Shown here: positions 29,503-39,628 of the stretch, piece after piece
How the letters are laid out: each line of letters starts with the position of its first letter
Position numbering within the stretch: position 1 is the first letter of the stretch
Source of the DNA: Fen-1254 sp963778945
GTDB taxonomy: Bacteria > Bacteroidota > Ignavibacteria > UBA10030
Reading direction: 5' to 3'
DNA: 64,000 nucleotides
NCBI GenBank assembly: GCA_963778945.1
Contig: CAVZWL010000013.1
Span: forward strand, 116,247 to 180,246
The notes under the pieces: model-generated
The model's database searches: none
What the model was told of the DNA's origin: nothing
The model's input: only the letters and a program-made list of their open reading frames with translations
Position numbers and translations under genes: made by a program

Positions 29503-30528
29503 TCAGTCGCTTTCGTTGAGCAGGCGCTCTACGATTTGTATGGAGGAAATTCCCTCCGCCTCTGCATGAAAACTCGTCAAGAGGCGATGGCGAAGAACGG
29601 AACCGGCTATTGCGCGCACATCGGCAATCTCCGGAGAGAACCTGCCCTGAATAACGGCATGCGCTTTTGCTCCGAGTACAAGATATTGCGAAGCGCGCGG
29701 TCCGGCCCCCCAGCGCAGCCATTTTTTGCAGTAGTCCGGACTCGACGGAGACTCCGGTCGAGTCCGCGTGGTCAATTGAACTGCATATTCGACGACATTA
29801 TCGGCAACAGGAACCCGCCGTACAAGATCCTGATATGCAATAAGATCGCGCGCGGTTAATACTTTGTCGATGGCAGCCGTATAGGAACTTGTCGTGGATT
29901 TTACAATTTGCACTTCTTCATCGAACGAAGGATAGTTGATCCAAAGATTGAACATAAATCGATCGAGCTGTGCTTCCGGCAGCGGATAGGTTCCTTCCTG
30001 TTCGATCGGATTCTGCGTTGCCAGGACGAAGAACGGTTCTTCCAGTACGGAGGTTATTCCTGCGACGGTGACACGATGCTCCTGCATCGCTTCAAGAAGC
30101 GCCGATTGCGTTTTTGGAGGAGTCCTGTTGATTTCATCGGCTAAAACGATATTAGCAAAAAGCGGACCGCGGATGAACTTAAATGATTTCGCTCTTGTGG
30201 CTGCATTTTCTTCGATAATTTCCGTTCCGGTAATATCGCTCGGCATGAGATCGGGCGTAAACTGAATACGGTTAAACTTCAGGTCAAGCGATTCCGCCAG
30301 CGATTTAATAAGGAGAGTTTTTGCCAATCCCGGAACACCGATCAGCACGCAATGACCGCGGGAAAGAAGAGACAGAAATAATTGTTCCACGACGGCGTCC
30401 TGGCCGACAATCGCCTTTGCCAATTCCGTTTTGAGGGTTCGATATGCTTTTGCAAGCGATTCTACGGAAGCTGCGTCGCCTTCCGTTATATGCCGTTCAG
30501 CCACAATTGATCGCTCACTTTTCTTCAT
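29503..30528 (-). CDS. MoxR family AAA+ ATPase
   Basis: The AAA+ ATPase has about 341 residues from ATG 30528, 2 nt after the SurA-like gene. Motifs are clear: Walker A in IGVPGLAKTLLIKSLA, Walker B in IVLADEINRTPPKTQSALLEAMQEH-type sequence, sensor 1 in FFVLATQNPIEQEGTYPLPEAQ, and a C-terminal lid with SPDYCKKWLRWGAGPRAS. MoxR proteins act as chaperone-like ATPases together with VWA-domain partners, here encoded just downstream. A DUF58 gene, frequent between moxR and the VWA gene in related operons, is absent from the 214-nt gap. Confidence 0.92.
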   Translation of the reverse strand: MKKSERSIVAERHITEGDAASVESLAKAYRTLKTELAKAIVGQDAVVEQLFLSLLSRGHCVLIGVPGLAKTLLIKSLAESLDLKFNRIQFTPDLMPSDITGTEIIEENAATRAKSFKFIRGPLFANIVLADEINRTPPKTQSALLEAMQEHRVTVAGITSVLEEPFFVLATQNPIEQEGTYPLPEAQLDRFMFNLWINYPSFDEEVQIVKSTTSSYTAAIDKVLTARDLIAYQDLVRRVPVADNVVEYAVQLTTRTRPESPSSPDYCKKWLRWGAGPRASQYLVLGAKAHAVIQGRFSPEIADVRAIAGSVLRHRLLTSFHAEAEGISSIQIVERLLNESD

Positions 30529-30530
30529 CG

Positions 30531-31808
30531 TTATTCCTGATACCGGATATCGATATAGATATTCTTTTTTAACTCGGCGATCCATTCATCGTTTGCTTTG
30601 TTCTTTTTCATATACAAAGCAAGCTGTTCCACCCTGCGGTAATCGTCTTTTAAGTTCATCGGATGCGATTCTACGCGTTTTCGCATCCAGATAATATGAA
30701 AACCGTACGACACGCCGAGGCTGGTCTGTAAGGGTTCGCTGATCTCCCCGGACTTTAATCCCCTCAGTTGATCCAGGAATTCTTTCGTAACCTGATCCGG
30801 TGTCAATGTCCCAAGATCCCCGCCTACCGCTTTTGTATCCGGATCTTCTGAATAAATTTTTGCGAGTTCGGCAAACGATTCCCCTGCAAGAACACGCCGT
30901 TTCAGGCTGCGCAAAGTATCTTTTGCCGCAGAATCGCTGGCTGCTCCTTTAGCAATGCGCAAAAGGATATGCCGGACATGAATCGATTCCCCGCGTCTGC
31001 TCAGTAATTGAACAAGATGAAATCCAAAGGGTGTCTTTACGATTCCTGAAAGTTCTCCTTCTTTCAATCCGAACGCAGCAATTTCAAAATCGTGCACGTA
31101 ATCTCCCCGTTTGGCCCATCCTAAATCACCGCCGTGCTCGGCAGTTCCGTCTGCAGAGTATCGTTTGGCAAAGTCTGCAAAATCTCCTCCTGCACGAATG
31201 CTGTCTTCGATGGATTGCAGGACTGAGCGGGTTTTGGCTTCCAGGGCAGAATCGGGCCTTGGGATACAATAAATATGGCTGATCGTAAATTCTTCCGGAA
31301 CAGCTGGAAGGCTGTCTTTATATGCTGCAAAGAATTCTTCAACTTCGCGGCGGCTGACTGCAAGTTTTTCTTCATGCTGCTGCCGGACATGCTGGACAAG
31401 AAGCTGATTCTTGATATCATCCCTGTATTCCCGTTTAATCCGGGCAATCGATTTGCCGTACATTTGCTCGACGCGCTGTTCCGAGCCCACCTGACGGATA
31501 AAGTTGGGAATCTGCTGATCCAGGGCAGCCGTGATTTCGTCTTCTTTGACTTCTATGCTGTCCAATTTTGCCTGTGCAAGCAGAAGTTTTTCGGTCACCA
31601 TGCCATCAAGCACTTGTTTATGAATTCCCTTCGCAGCCGGGTCCATGCGGTTTTGCAACGCCACAAATTGAACCCGTTCATTCAATTCCGATTCCGTGAT
31701 AATTTCCTTATCGACGACGGCAACAATGCGGTCAATCTGCGTTTGAGCAATTCCGGAGCCGCTCATAAAAATCACGAATATAAAAGTTTGAAAACAACTT
31801 TTTTTCAT
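30531..31808 (-). CDS. SurA-like periplasmic chaperone/peptidyl-prolyl isomerase
   Basis: The 425-residue protein has a signal peptide (about 1-21) and a SurA N-terminal chaperone domain (IDRIVAVVDKEIITESEL). Two parvulin (rotamase) domains follow at about 175-275 and 280-385. Each shows the pattern of HIL/HIY starts, ADFAKRYS or AELAKIYSED, GGDLGW/GGDLGT and GFHLVQL/GFHIIWM. It helps fold outer-membrane proteins in the periplasm. It is the third of three consecutive PPIase-type genes and is intact, unlike the two upstream. moxR follows after 2 nt. Confidence 0.9.
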   Translation of the reverse strand: MKKSCFQTFIFVIFMSGSGIAQTQIDRIVAVVDKEIITESELNERVQFVALQNRMDPAAKGIHKQVLDGMVTEKLLLAQAKLDSIEVKEDEITAALDQQIPNFIRQVGSEQRVEQMYGKSIARIKREYRDDIKNQLLVQHVRQQHEEKLAVSRREVEEFFAAYKDSLPAVPEEFTISHIYCIPRPDSALEAKTRSVLQSIEDSIRAGGDFADFAKRYSADGTAEHGGDLGWAKRGDYVHDFEIAAFGLKEGELSGIVKTPFGFHLVQLLSRRGESIHVRHILLRIAKGAASDSAAKDTLRSLKRRVLAGESFAELAKIYSEDPDTKAVGGDLGTLTPDQVTKEFLDQLRGLKSGEISEPLQTSLGVSYGFHIIWMRKRVESHPMNLKDDYRRVEQLALYMKKNKANDEWIAELKKNIYIDIRYQE

Positions 31809-31816
31809 TCAATTTC

Positions 31817-32661
31817 CTACTCTTGAGTATGTTCCGCACTGCTGTCTTGACCTGCGGAAGCTGTAAATACCTGAATATTATGTTTCGCCCGAAGTTCGGC
31901 AAGAAGGGCTTATAGGACAGGCGGCGTTTTTCGATGACAAGCCGGCTGCGAATTTCCGCTCCGCAGGTGCGTTCATCGGCAGTCTCCCCTTGTTTGTTGA
32001 ATTTCCACACAATGATGACGTAATAGCCGTTCTTTGTATTGATCGGAAATGAAGGTTCCCGTACCGCTGCGTTTGCCGCAACGCGCCACAATTCAGGCGG
32101 CATTTGTGTTGTCTGTGTACAGTACTGCGAATCGGTATGAGCAATCATAGAGGATTGACGCGGCACAAAAACAGAATCCCAATTATGTTTTTTAACTACT
32201 GCATTACGAAATTCCGTTGCAGCATCCCGGTTTTTAAACAGTGCGAGACTGAGAAGTGCGACATCGGATTGAAGTAGCAAATTCCGTTTTATGAGATTCA
32301 TAATAGGCATGGATATCCTGGGTTGTCGGTTCATTCGCCCCTGCGCATAAACCGTTTGTTCTAAAAGAGCGTTGATAGCCAATTCGCGTTTCGCCGTTTC
32401 AACCTGCCGGTTGATTTCTTCCGTCTGATCGAGTCCGCGTTTTACAGCTTCTTGATACAGCAATTCTTCCCGCAGCCAATTCTGAATATAATGCTGCACT
32501 TGCGTTTGAGATACTCCCTGTGCAGTATCCATTTGCGTCTGGACTTCATCCAAGGTCAAGGTCTGATCGTCCAGACGGGCCAGCGGTACACGCCCCGGTT
32601 CATGTTTTTTACAGCCGATGAAAACAACCAGCAAAAGTAAGGTCAATCTACCGGGATTCAC
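31817..32661 (-). CDS. PpiC/SurA-type lipoprotein isomerase (about three frameshifts)
   Basis: The start is a GTG at 32661, overlapping the end of the upstream PPIase gene. The N-terminus has a lipoprotein signal (LLLLVVFIGC) and a SurA-like domain (LARLDDQTLTLDEVQTQ). Three regions need frame changes. Near 32320-32330 and 32275, the other frame gives TQDIHAYYESHKTEF. Near 31907, the other frame gives ALLAELRAKHNIQVF and a stop at 31817-31819, just 8 nt before the SurA-like gene. With these corrections the protein is about 281 residues, with one rotamase-like C-terminal domain of low conservation. A sequence error is more likely than decay. Confidence 0.68.
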
Positions 32662-34657
32662 TTTCTTCTTTCTTCACGGCTTCTCCAAGCATTTCCGCAT
32701 TGATCGAAACTTGATACTTACTCTTCAATTCTTTTATCCATTCGATCTTCCGTCGTTCTGACGCATCATTCTGATATTCGCTTAAAACTTCTGGTTTGGC
32801 CTCATCAAAGGTTTTTATCTGAGCACTGTCTCTGGCGATGGTCTTTCAGAATGGACCACCCATCTTCGTATTGAATAGGAGTCGAGTCACGCTGTCGATT
32901 GTAAGCCTGGACGCTTTATCCGAAAGAAGATTCTGCCGTAACAGGATGAAATCCCCAAATGCCTTTTTTCTCTTTATACCCCGGACGGATTGTGTTTTTT
33001 TCCGCAAGTTCCAGGAAATTCTTTCCCTGCTGGATTTTTTTATAGATTGCCTTTGCCGCACTGTCGTTCGGGACATATATTTCAGCAAAATTTACGCGAT
33101 GTTGACCAGCGATAGTTTTCTTTGTGCAGTTCATAATATCCCTGCAGCAAGTGAATCGGAAACCGGGATTTTTTTCCAAACTTCTTCTTGCTCTATTTTA
33201 TCCAGCAAGAGACCGTCTGCATATTCATTGAGCAATGCAATCGAGAGCCGGATAATGCGGAATTCTTGAAAGCGCATATTCGCTCAAATGAAAAATTTTC
33301 CGCCAAGGTATCGAGCGCATCTATCAGATATGCGGCGTGAGAAGATTCCTCTCTGAAATTCGTGATTTTCTTCTGCATCTTCTTAACAGCATCCCGGACA
33401 CTCAGCGTCAAGACACCGCACTTGAAAAGCGTCTTTTCCAGGAATTCTGCCGACAGCGTATTCCGCCCAATGCGCGAGGGGTGTTTTTGTCGTATCGAAG
33501 GAAGAAACAAATTTTGCGGCAACTGCAGAGTCCGGCTTCACAATAAAATTTTTACGGATCTGATCGACAAAATTTTTATAATCGTATGAATAACGCGATC
33601 TGATGATATTGATACTTGATCGAGTTTTCCGACAGCAGCATACGAGGCCAGCGGCTTCCGATCGAGTCACTTTCATAATTTCATATCCATAAGAAAAACG
33701 AATGGGATTCGTAATACCGCCCGTTTTGAACATGTTCGAGAGGAATCGAGAAGGTAAGGCGAACAGATCGTCTTCTTCAAATGTTCCTATTCTTCCCTGG
33801 GCTCTTTTCTTATCAGCGCTGTATTGTTTAACCGCTTCTTCAAAGGCCATTCCTTTGTTGATTTTATCGCATATCATACGGGCACTGTCAGGAAGAGCAT
33901 TGTCCTGCAGCGGCACGTTTTGTCTGAGAATTTCAGGACAATATGTGCAAGATCAAGCGAACCGTTGCTGGGCCTTTTCGAAGTCAGGAGAATGATTTCG
34001 ATATCCGAGCGGTACTGAAGCGGGTCTTTGGCATATTCTCCTACATGCAAATTGTAAGCATGCATCTTCAAAGGACGGATCTTTTTGGCCGGCAGAAATA
34101 TTACCCCAGTCTGCCCCGATTTTTCTTCACATCGGGATCTCGGAGTATCTAAGCGCAAGCGAATCAAAGGGAGCATGGTTCAATTCTTCAATGACTTTCA
34201 GAAGCCTTGTTGTAAATTTCAAGAGTGTCGCCCTTATATGGCTCGCGCAGGAAACGCGAAGAAAATATGATGGACATGCAATAATTCTTTCCGCCGCTCA
34301 TAAAATAGTTTCGATGCCCGGTTCAACAAGCTCTTTCTCTATAACATAAGCCTGCGCCACGGATGCACGATATTTTTCTCTCTCTTTTTGAACCGAGGAG
34401 TCGTTTTGCAAATTTCGTGCATTTGCTTCCTTTATTTTCAATTTATAATCGATGATAAGATTGAGAAATTTCTCCGCATCTTCCCGTGAAGGCTTTGTTT
34501 TTTCAGTTCCTTCAGCGGCATTCTTTTTATAGTCATGATCAAAATCATTCAATGAATAATGTTCCTCACCAATCGTGGCAAGAGTGGGACTCGAAGGGGA
34601 ACATCCCCAGAGAAAAACAAACGCTATTATTCCGGAATACAAAAAAAGTTTTCGCAT
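32648..34657 (-). pseudogene. PpiC-type two-domain lipoprotein isomerase, heavily frameshifted
   Basis: The N-terminal 119 residues (34657-34298) encode a lipoprotein signal (IIAFVFLWGC) and a SurA N-domain-like region. Family pieces then continue in changing frames. The first rotamase domain is at about 33650-33990 (AHIVLKF, QYSADKKRAQGRIGTFEEDD, FSYGYEIMKVTR). A linker follows at about 33200-33560. A second rotamase domain is at about 32800-33120 (VNFAEIYVPNDSAAK, NFLELAEKN). The frame ending in a stop at 32648-32650 gives an acidic C-terminus. At least six frame changes are needed for a product of about 665 residues. It is either a truly decayed gene or, more likely given its surroundings, a poorly sequenced patch. 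Confidence 0.65.
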
Positions 34658-34785
34658 ATGTTATCCTTCAATCAAATGAATTACATGAAAAATTCAGCAT
34701 AATAAAAAAGTAACCAAAAATGCGCCGTCAAGCAAGGTATTATTCTTCTCATTGAGCACGGCAGTCCATGCTCTTTACTTACTTT

Positions 34786-35671
34786 TCAACAAGCTCCTTT
34801 TCTCTTTTCAGCAGAGTGTTCGACCCGCCATGGCTCGGCAACAAACCATTGCGGGGCACGAGAAGATTGAACATAGTATTTTTTTAAAGACACTGTCGAA
34901 CACAAATCGAAGCTGTATTCCGGTATAGGAAAGAACAGCGGTCAATTTGGCGTCCTTCGGCAGGGTTGTGTCGAGAAAATCATCAGCTTCAAAATTCGAA
35001 AGCGTGTTGATGATGCCTTCAACAATTGTCTGCTTCGCTTTCTTATTTCCCACAGTCCACAGGCTGTCCTGCAAGACCAGAGTAAAGCTCGTATCGCCGA
35101 ATTGATACGCAACGTTCTTGATATTCGCACGGACGAGCCGTCACAATCGTTTTCTCCCGCCAATCCCGGACCGGGCGTTCAAAAATATAGTTCGGGATGC
35201 CGTCTGTTTCCACAACATCGTGCGATTGCGCCTGCCGCACATAAGACCGATAATAGGACGGCGCCATTTTGCCGAGGATAAAATCGGCAGCAATGTTTTT
35301 CTGTTCCCACAGCCGTATCTCCGTTCCCGCCGTATCGACCCGAAAGATGGAATATTTTTCGGGATTGCTCGAGACAATACTTCTCGATTCTATCGCCTTT
35401 ACCTGCTGCAGCAACCGTGCAACTGCGGACGGCGATGCTTTGGCATCGAAGCGGCTGGACAACGAACCATTCGCTTCCCTGTTTTTCAAGCGTGATTGCC
35501 GCTCCAGAAGATTTTAATTCTATTTTATCTACAGCTGCCGAGTCGATCCGAAACATCGGTCCCGATCCTTCATCATTTGAACTTAACTCCCCGGTTTTTT
35601 TGTGTAACGAGGTAGGCGGCAGCCATGAGAAGGATAAGCAGCCCGGCAAGAACGATTGTATTTTTTTTCAT
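34786..35671 (-). pseudogene. DUF4340 domain protein, frameshifted
   Basis: It begins at ATG 35671 with a membrane anchor (KKNTIVLAGLLILLMAAAYLV). A DUF4340-type periplasmic domain follows (FRIDSAAVDKIELKSSG, then ITLEKQGSEWFVVQP). The reading continues in shifted frames between about 35600 and 34790; FILGKMAPSYYRSYVR is one recognisable stretch. The last frame, ending at 34786-34788, gives a sensible tail (APQWFVAEPWRVEHS). The predicted full length is about 295 residues. DUF4340 proteins are regularly encoded after GldG-like genes, as here, and are presumed periplasmic partners of that ABC system. Confidence 0.68.
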
Positions 35672-35694
35672 ACGATCGATGATGAATAAATGAG

Positions 35695-37258
35695 TTAAAC
35701 TTGCGCTTCGAAAGTTTTTTTGAAAAACGGCGCGCTTCCTCCACCTGAATAATCCATAAGCTGCAACGATGAACGGCGGAGCAAGAACGTCAATATATTT
35801 TAAAGTCTTTTTTGTTCCATCCGAAAGAGGATCAAGAGGAAGAAGCGCGGTATCTTTTGATCGTATCGTAATCAACCCGGCATCATCAGCCAGGTAATCG
35901 ACAATATTGGCAAAGAACGTCATATTGACCCGGTTGCGCGCAAAATCGTCTTTCATGAAATCTCCATCCCCGACAACGATGATATTCGTTTCCGGGCTTG
36001 TCAGCTTTTGCGGCGCGGGGAGTTTTCCTTCAAAGAAACTGCGGAACGATCCATGAACGGAAACAGCTAAAGGAATGGACGATTCCGACAATTCCTGCTT
36101 CGTATAGCGATGAAAAGGATCGATCGGAAAAAATCCGGTTTGGCGTCCGCTTTGCTTGGAAGACCGGAGTAAAAAGTCCGAAGTCAGACCGGCATCCGTA
36201 TGAACCGTATCGACGGAACTGACAAAATAGAAAATCAACCCCTGCAAATCTTTAACCAGCGGATTGGTCTTATCGACATCGGTAATATTCGGTATATACG
36301 GAAAAGGAACCTGGCTTTGCATTTGAAACTGGCCTTCCTGCTGCGTAATGGTAATCGGTGCACACTGCGCATCGCGGATAACGTCGCTGTTGATCCGAAC
36401 ACCATAACGCTCAAGCAAGTCTTCCAGTCCGGTCTCCACAGGAAATGCATACGGACCGCGCCCTTCGCTCGGATTGCCCATGGAGGCATCCATTGTATTG
36501 AGAAGAAAGGCAGCTTTTCCTCCCTTCATAATATACTGATCGATTTGATATTTGACCGAATCGGAAAATTTTTTCTTCGGGGCGATAACGAGCAATGCTG
36601 CAAGATCGTTCGGAATAATCGAGGTATCGGAACTAAGATCGACCGGCACAAGTGTATACTGCTTGCCAAGTTCCTGACCGGCAGTCCGGAGCGACGAAAT
36701 TTCGGGTTCCTGGTGACCGGTTGTAAATCCGATCTGTTTTTTTTGGCGCGAAGTCAGCCGTTTTATCGCAGAACTGATATCGAACTCGAGCGAACCGAGA
36801 TTCTGAACCACAGGTAAAACTTCTTTTCGGTCTTCATAAAGAAACACAAGCCCCAAAAAAGCCCGCTTTACTTCGTATTTATCCTCTTTCACAACCTGAA
36901 CTTCAACGGCCGGGACGCCGGACTCTTTTGCCTCCCGCTCCGCTTTTTCTCCTTCCGGACTGATAAATTCAAATTGAATATTTCCTTTTGCATACGCCTT
37001 GTATTCGTTCAGAATATCCAGAACCTGCCGCCGGCTGTTGTTGTACGGCGACGGAAGATCTTCCGTAAAGTACGCCTTAACGGTTACTCGATCATCCAGG
37101 CTGCGTACAAGATTTTTGCTCGCATCCGAAAGAGTATAGAGATGTGTTTTCGTCAGATCCAGGCGGGTAAAGAGACGAATGGAAATAAAGTTCACAAGAA
37201 TAAGAATTCCCAAAATGAGAATGCTCTTCAGAATTGTTTGTGTTTTTTTTGTCTTCAT
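35695..37258 (-). CDS. GldG-like ABC transporter auxiliary protein (one frameshift near 3' end)
   Basis: The protein has about 520 residues from ATG 37258; a GTG 9 nt upstream is the alternative. An N-terminal membrane helix (ILKSILILGILILVNFISI) is followed by a large extracytoplasmic GldG/DUF4350-type domain, including RVTVKAYFTEDLPSPYNNS, SAIKRLTSRQKKQIGFTTGHQEPE and VVGDGDFMKDDF. A C-terminal helix (VLAPPFIVAAYGLF) closes it. The annotated frame runs through the DUF4340 start. A 1-nt shift in the T5/A7 runs near 35719-35730 gives the natural ending APFFKKTFEAQV with a stop at 35695. It works with the adjacent permease and ATPase genes. Confidence 0.82.
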
Positions 37259-37303
37259 AGGTTTCACTGCAAAAAGAAATATTCAACGATACCGGACTGC
37301 CCG

Positions 37304-38020
37304 CTACCATGTCCTCCGCTGCAACGAGACGACGGAAAGATAGAGAGAAAACCCGAGGATCGATACAAAATAAACGATATCGCGCGAATCGATGACGCCG
37401 CGGGCAATGTTTGAAAAATGGTAATCGACGCTCAGAAACTGCAGAACACTGACGGCAAAATCGGGCACCGCAAAAAGCATTTTATCTATAAAAAACAAGA
37501 ACCACGCAGAAAAAGAGGCCGAGCATAAACGCGATGATTTGATTTTCCGTAAGACTCGATGCCAGCACGCCGACGGCGATGTAAACGCCGGTCATGAGCA
37601 GCAATCCAAGATATCCGCCGATGACGGGGCCGATATCAAGGCTGCCGACGCTTGCGATCGTTGCAATAGTACACGAGAGTCGGAAGAATCGTAATGCGCG
37701 ATGAACGCCCACGAAGCGAGAAATTTTCCCAGCACAATTTCGGCATCATGAAGAGGTTTGGTCGCCAGGAGTTCGATCGTACCGCTTTTGCTTTCTTCTG
37801 CAAGAAGCCGCATAGTCGTCGCCGGGATGATGAAAAGGAAAATAATGCCGGCATATTCGAACATGTCCCGCAGGGTTGCCGTATTATTGAGAAAAATATT
37901 GCCGGCATAAAACCATCCCATCAATGCAAAGAATACAATCATCACGACATACGCTATGATTGAATTAAAATACGAACGAAGTTCTTTGCGAAAGATCGCT
38001 CCTACGGCATTGAAAAGAAA
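37304..38020 (-). pseudogene. ABC-2 type permease (GldF-like), frameshifted
   Basis: Three overlapping frames together give an ABC-2 permease of about 240 residues. The N-terminal piece reads IFRKELRSYFNSIIAYVV and MIVFFALMGWFYAGNIFL. The middle has TTMRLLAEESKSGTIELLATKP and IVLGKFLASWAF. The C-terminal pieces are hydrophobic helices ending at 37304. The motif EESKSGTIELLATKP is typical of GldF-like permeases. Frame breaks lie near 37700 and 37490, with another near the start, so the initiation codon is uncertain. It belongs with gldA upstream and gldG downstream. Confidence 0.72.
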
Positions 38021-38084
38021 GAGGAAACTGCAGAGAAAAATTTATTTTATTCATTCTTTCATTCTCTGTTTACAATGATTAAAT

Positions 38085-39071
38085 TCATTGCCGGGAATTG
38101 CTGACCACGAGCATGTTTACGATGCTTCCGGACGTTGTCAAGGAATGGAAAACTTCCTCCAGGCTCGTGGCCGTACGCGACATTTCCAGCAGCACCCATC
38201 CCTCATGAACCGCCTGCCGGAAAATTTCCTCGCGGATATCGCTCCCTTTTTGTGTTTGTACGCTGAATCTATGGAGAACTCCATCCTGACCGGCATAGGT
38301 CACCGATTCCACTGAGGGAATTGCTTTCAATTTGGGATATATATCGGTCATCGGATTGGCAACGGATGCTTTCATTTCCAGAGTAATTATTTCCGACCCG
38401 TGGAATTTTTCCTGCAGCTGATCCAGTGTTCCATCGGCGGCAATTTTACCCTGGTGAATGATAACAACGCGGTCGCATGTAGCCTGCACTTCGGAAAGAA
38501 TATGCGTTGAAAGAACGACTGTTTTTGCACGGCCAAGCTGCCGGATGAGATTTCGAATTTCAACAATTTGATTCGGATCCAGACCGTTGGTGGGCTCATC
38601 AAGAATAAGGACTTCAGGATCATGAATCATTGCCTGTGCAAGCCCAACGCGCTGGCGAAATCCTTTCGAGAGTTCGCCGATATCCTTGTGGCGCGCATCG
38701 CCGAGACCGCACACTTCGATCATCTCCCGCAGCCGTCCTTGAAGAAGGCCGTTCCGTATTCCATGAAGTAAGGCAGAATATTCGAGATATTCGATAACAT
38801 TCATATCGAGGTAGAGTGGATTTAATTCCGGCAAATATCCTATTTTTTTTCTGACTTCGAATGAATGCTCGCCGACATCGAACCCTTCCACTTCGATCGA
38901 CCCGGATGTAGGAGGCATGTAGCAGGTTATCATTTTCATCGTTGTTGTCTTCCCCGCACCGTTTGGACCCAAAAAGCCCAATATTTCTCCCGTTTTTACA
39001 TCAAAGGAGACTTCATCGACCGCCTTTTCCGAACCATAAAACTTCGTAAGATCTCTAACTGTAATAGCCAT
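38085..39071 (-). CDS. ABC transporter ATP-binding protein (GldA-like)
   Basis: The 328-residue ATPase is intact. Walker A is GPNGAGKTTTMKM, the signature is LSKGFRQRVGLAQAM, Walker B is VLILDEPTNGLDPNQ, and the switch region is VLSTHILSEVQ. The C-terminal extension of about 100 residues is usual for GldA/CcmA-type exporter ATPases. It energises the GldF-like permease encoded next to it. In gliding Bacteroidota GldAFG supports motility. Here no gldJ/K/L/M/N is in the window, so a general export role is equally likely. Confidence 0.92.
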   Translation of the reverse strand: MAITVRDLTKFYGSEKAVDEVSFDVKTGEILGFLGPNGAGKTTTMKMITCYMPPTSGSIEVEGFDVGEHSFEVRKKIGYLPELNPLYLDMNVIEYLEYSALLHGIRNGLLQGRLREMIEVCGLGDARHKDIGELSKGFRQRVGLAQAMIHDPEVLILDEPTNGLDPNQIVEIRNLIRQLGRAKTVVLSTHILSEVQATCDRVVIIHQGKIAADGTLDQLQEKFHGSEIITLEMKASVANPMTDIYPKLKAIPSVESVTYAGQDGVLHRFSVQTQKGSDIREEIFRQAVHEGWVLLEMSRTATSLEEVFHSLTTSGSIVNMLVVSNSRQ

Positions 39072-39265
39072 ATTTTAACATTTCTTTATCATTACAGGAT
39101 TATGATATGGATATTATTGTATTGAAAAGAGTAAAAAAATTCAAGTATAATATAACAAGTTTTTATTTCGATATGAATGATAATAGACGTATTTCAATGC
39201 CTAGGAGTTCCTCCAATACGCAAAAAATTTCGGAATTTTTAGAAATCCCCAAAAACATAAAAAAA

Positions 39266-39300
39266 AGACAGACAAATATTACTATTTGCCTGTCTTCGGT
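39266..39300 (-). terminator. Rho-independent terminator on minus strand
   Basis: On the minus strand AGACAGGCAAAT pairs with ATTTGTCTGTCT over a short AT-rich loop, with one G-U wobble. A run of eight T residues follows immediately. The wobble pairs on the minus strand but would be an A-C mismatch on the plus strand, which supports minus-strand use. It ends a transcript reading from the intergenic region or the second CHASE2 cyclase gene. Confidence 0.75.
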
Positions 39301-39560
39301 ATAGTGGAGTAGTTTCACCCCAAAAACCATTTCTATACTTTTTACACTTAACATTTTCACCACCCCTCCCCCGGGAGGATGGAAAACGCATCGTGCTTCT
39401 TGTTGTTTAGACAAGATTGTATAGAGTGGTGGTTGAATGAAGCAACCGCTTCTAGGTAAAAAAAAGCTGGGAAGCCGTCAACTACCTAAACAGGGTTAAT
39501 TGATGAGATATTTATTCAAAAATAACGGGTCTCTCCCCTCTTTAAGGGTTCCCTTGGGCA
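39266..39560 (-). ncRNA. Putative structured non-coding RNA in a 557-bp intergenic region
   Basis: Between gldA (start 39071) and the second cyclase gene (end 39629) no convincing protein gene was found. On the minus strand the region holds several possible hairpins. These are GAAGC/GCTTC with a GGTT loop near 39440, and GTATAG/CTATAC with TGG/CCA inside near 39300-39335. An outer stem, roughly GGTAGTTGA/TCAACCACC, lies near 39428-39487 and has one mismatch. The strong terminator comes last. It could be a free RNA or the 3' UTR of the cyclase gene. It does not match tmRNA, RNase P, SRP or a riboswitch known to me. Confidence 0.35.
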
Positions 39561-39628
39561 AAAAACTTTAAAAAATTACTTCAACATTCAAATTTATGAC
39601 GTTCGAAAGAAGAAATACTTTATCTTCA

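Noticed and set aside
37304..39071. A gliding-motility locus
   Set aside because: Only GldA/F/G-like genes and DUF4340 are present. No GldJ, K, L, M, N or Spr genes were seen, and these ABC genes also occur in non-gliding bacteria.
39163..39414. 83-codon minus-strand ORF with a GGAGGGG site
   Set aside because: It runs through the strong terminator hairpin and has no recognisable family. The hairpins favour an RNA or UTR reading.
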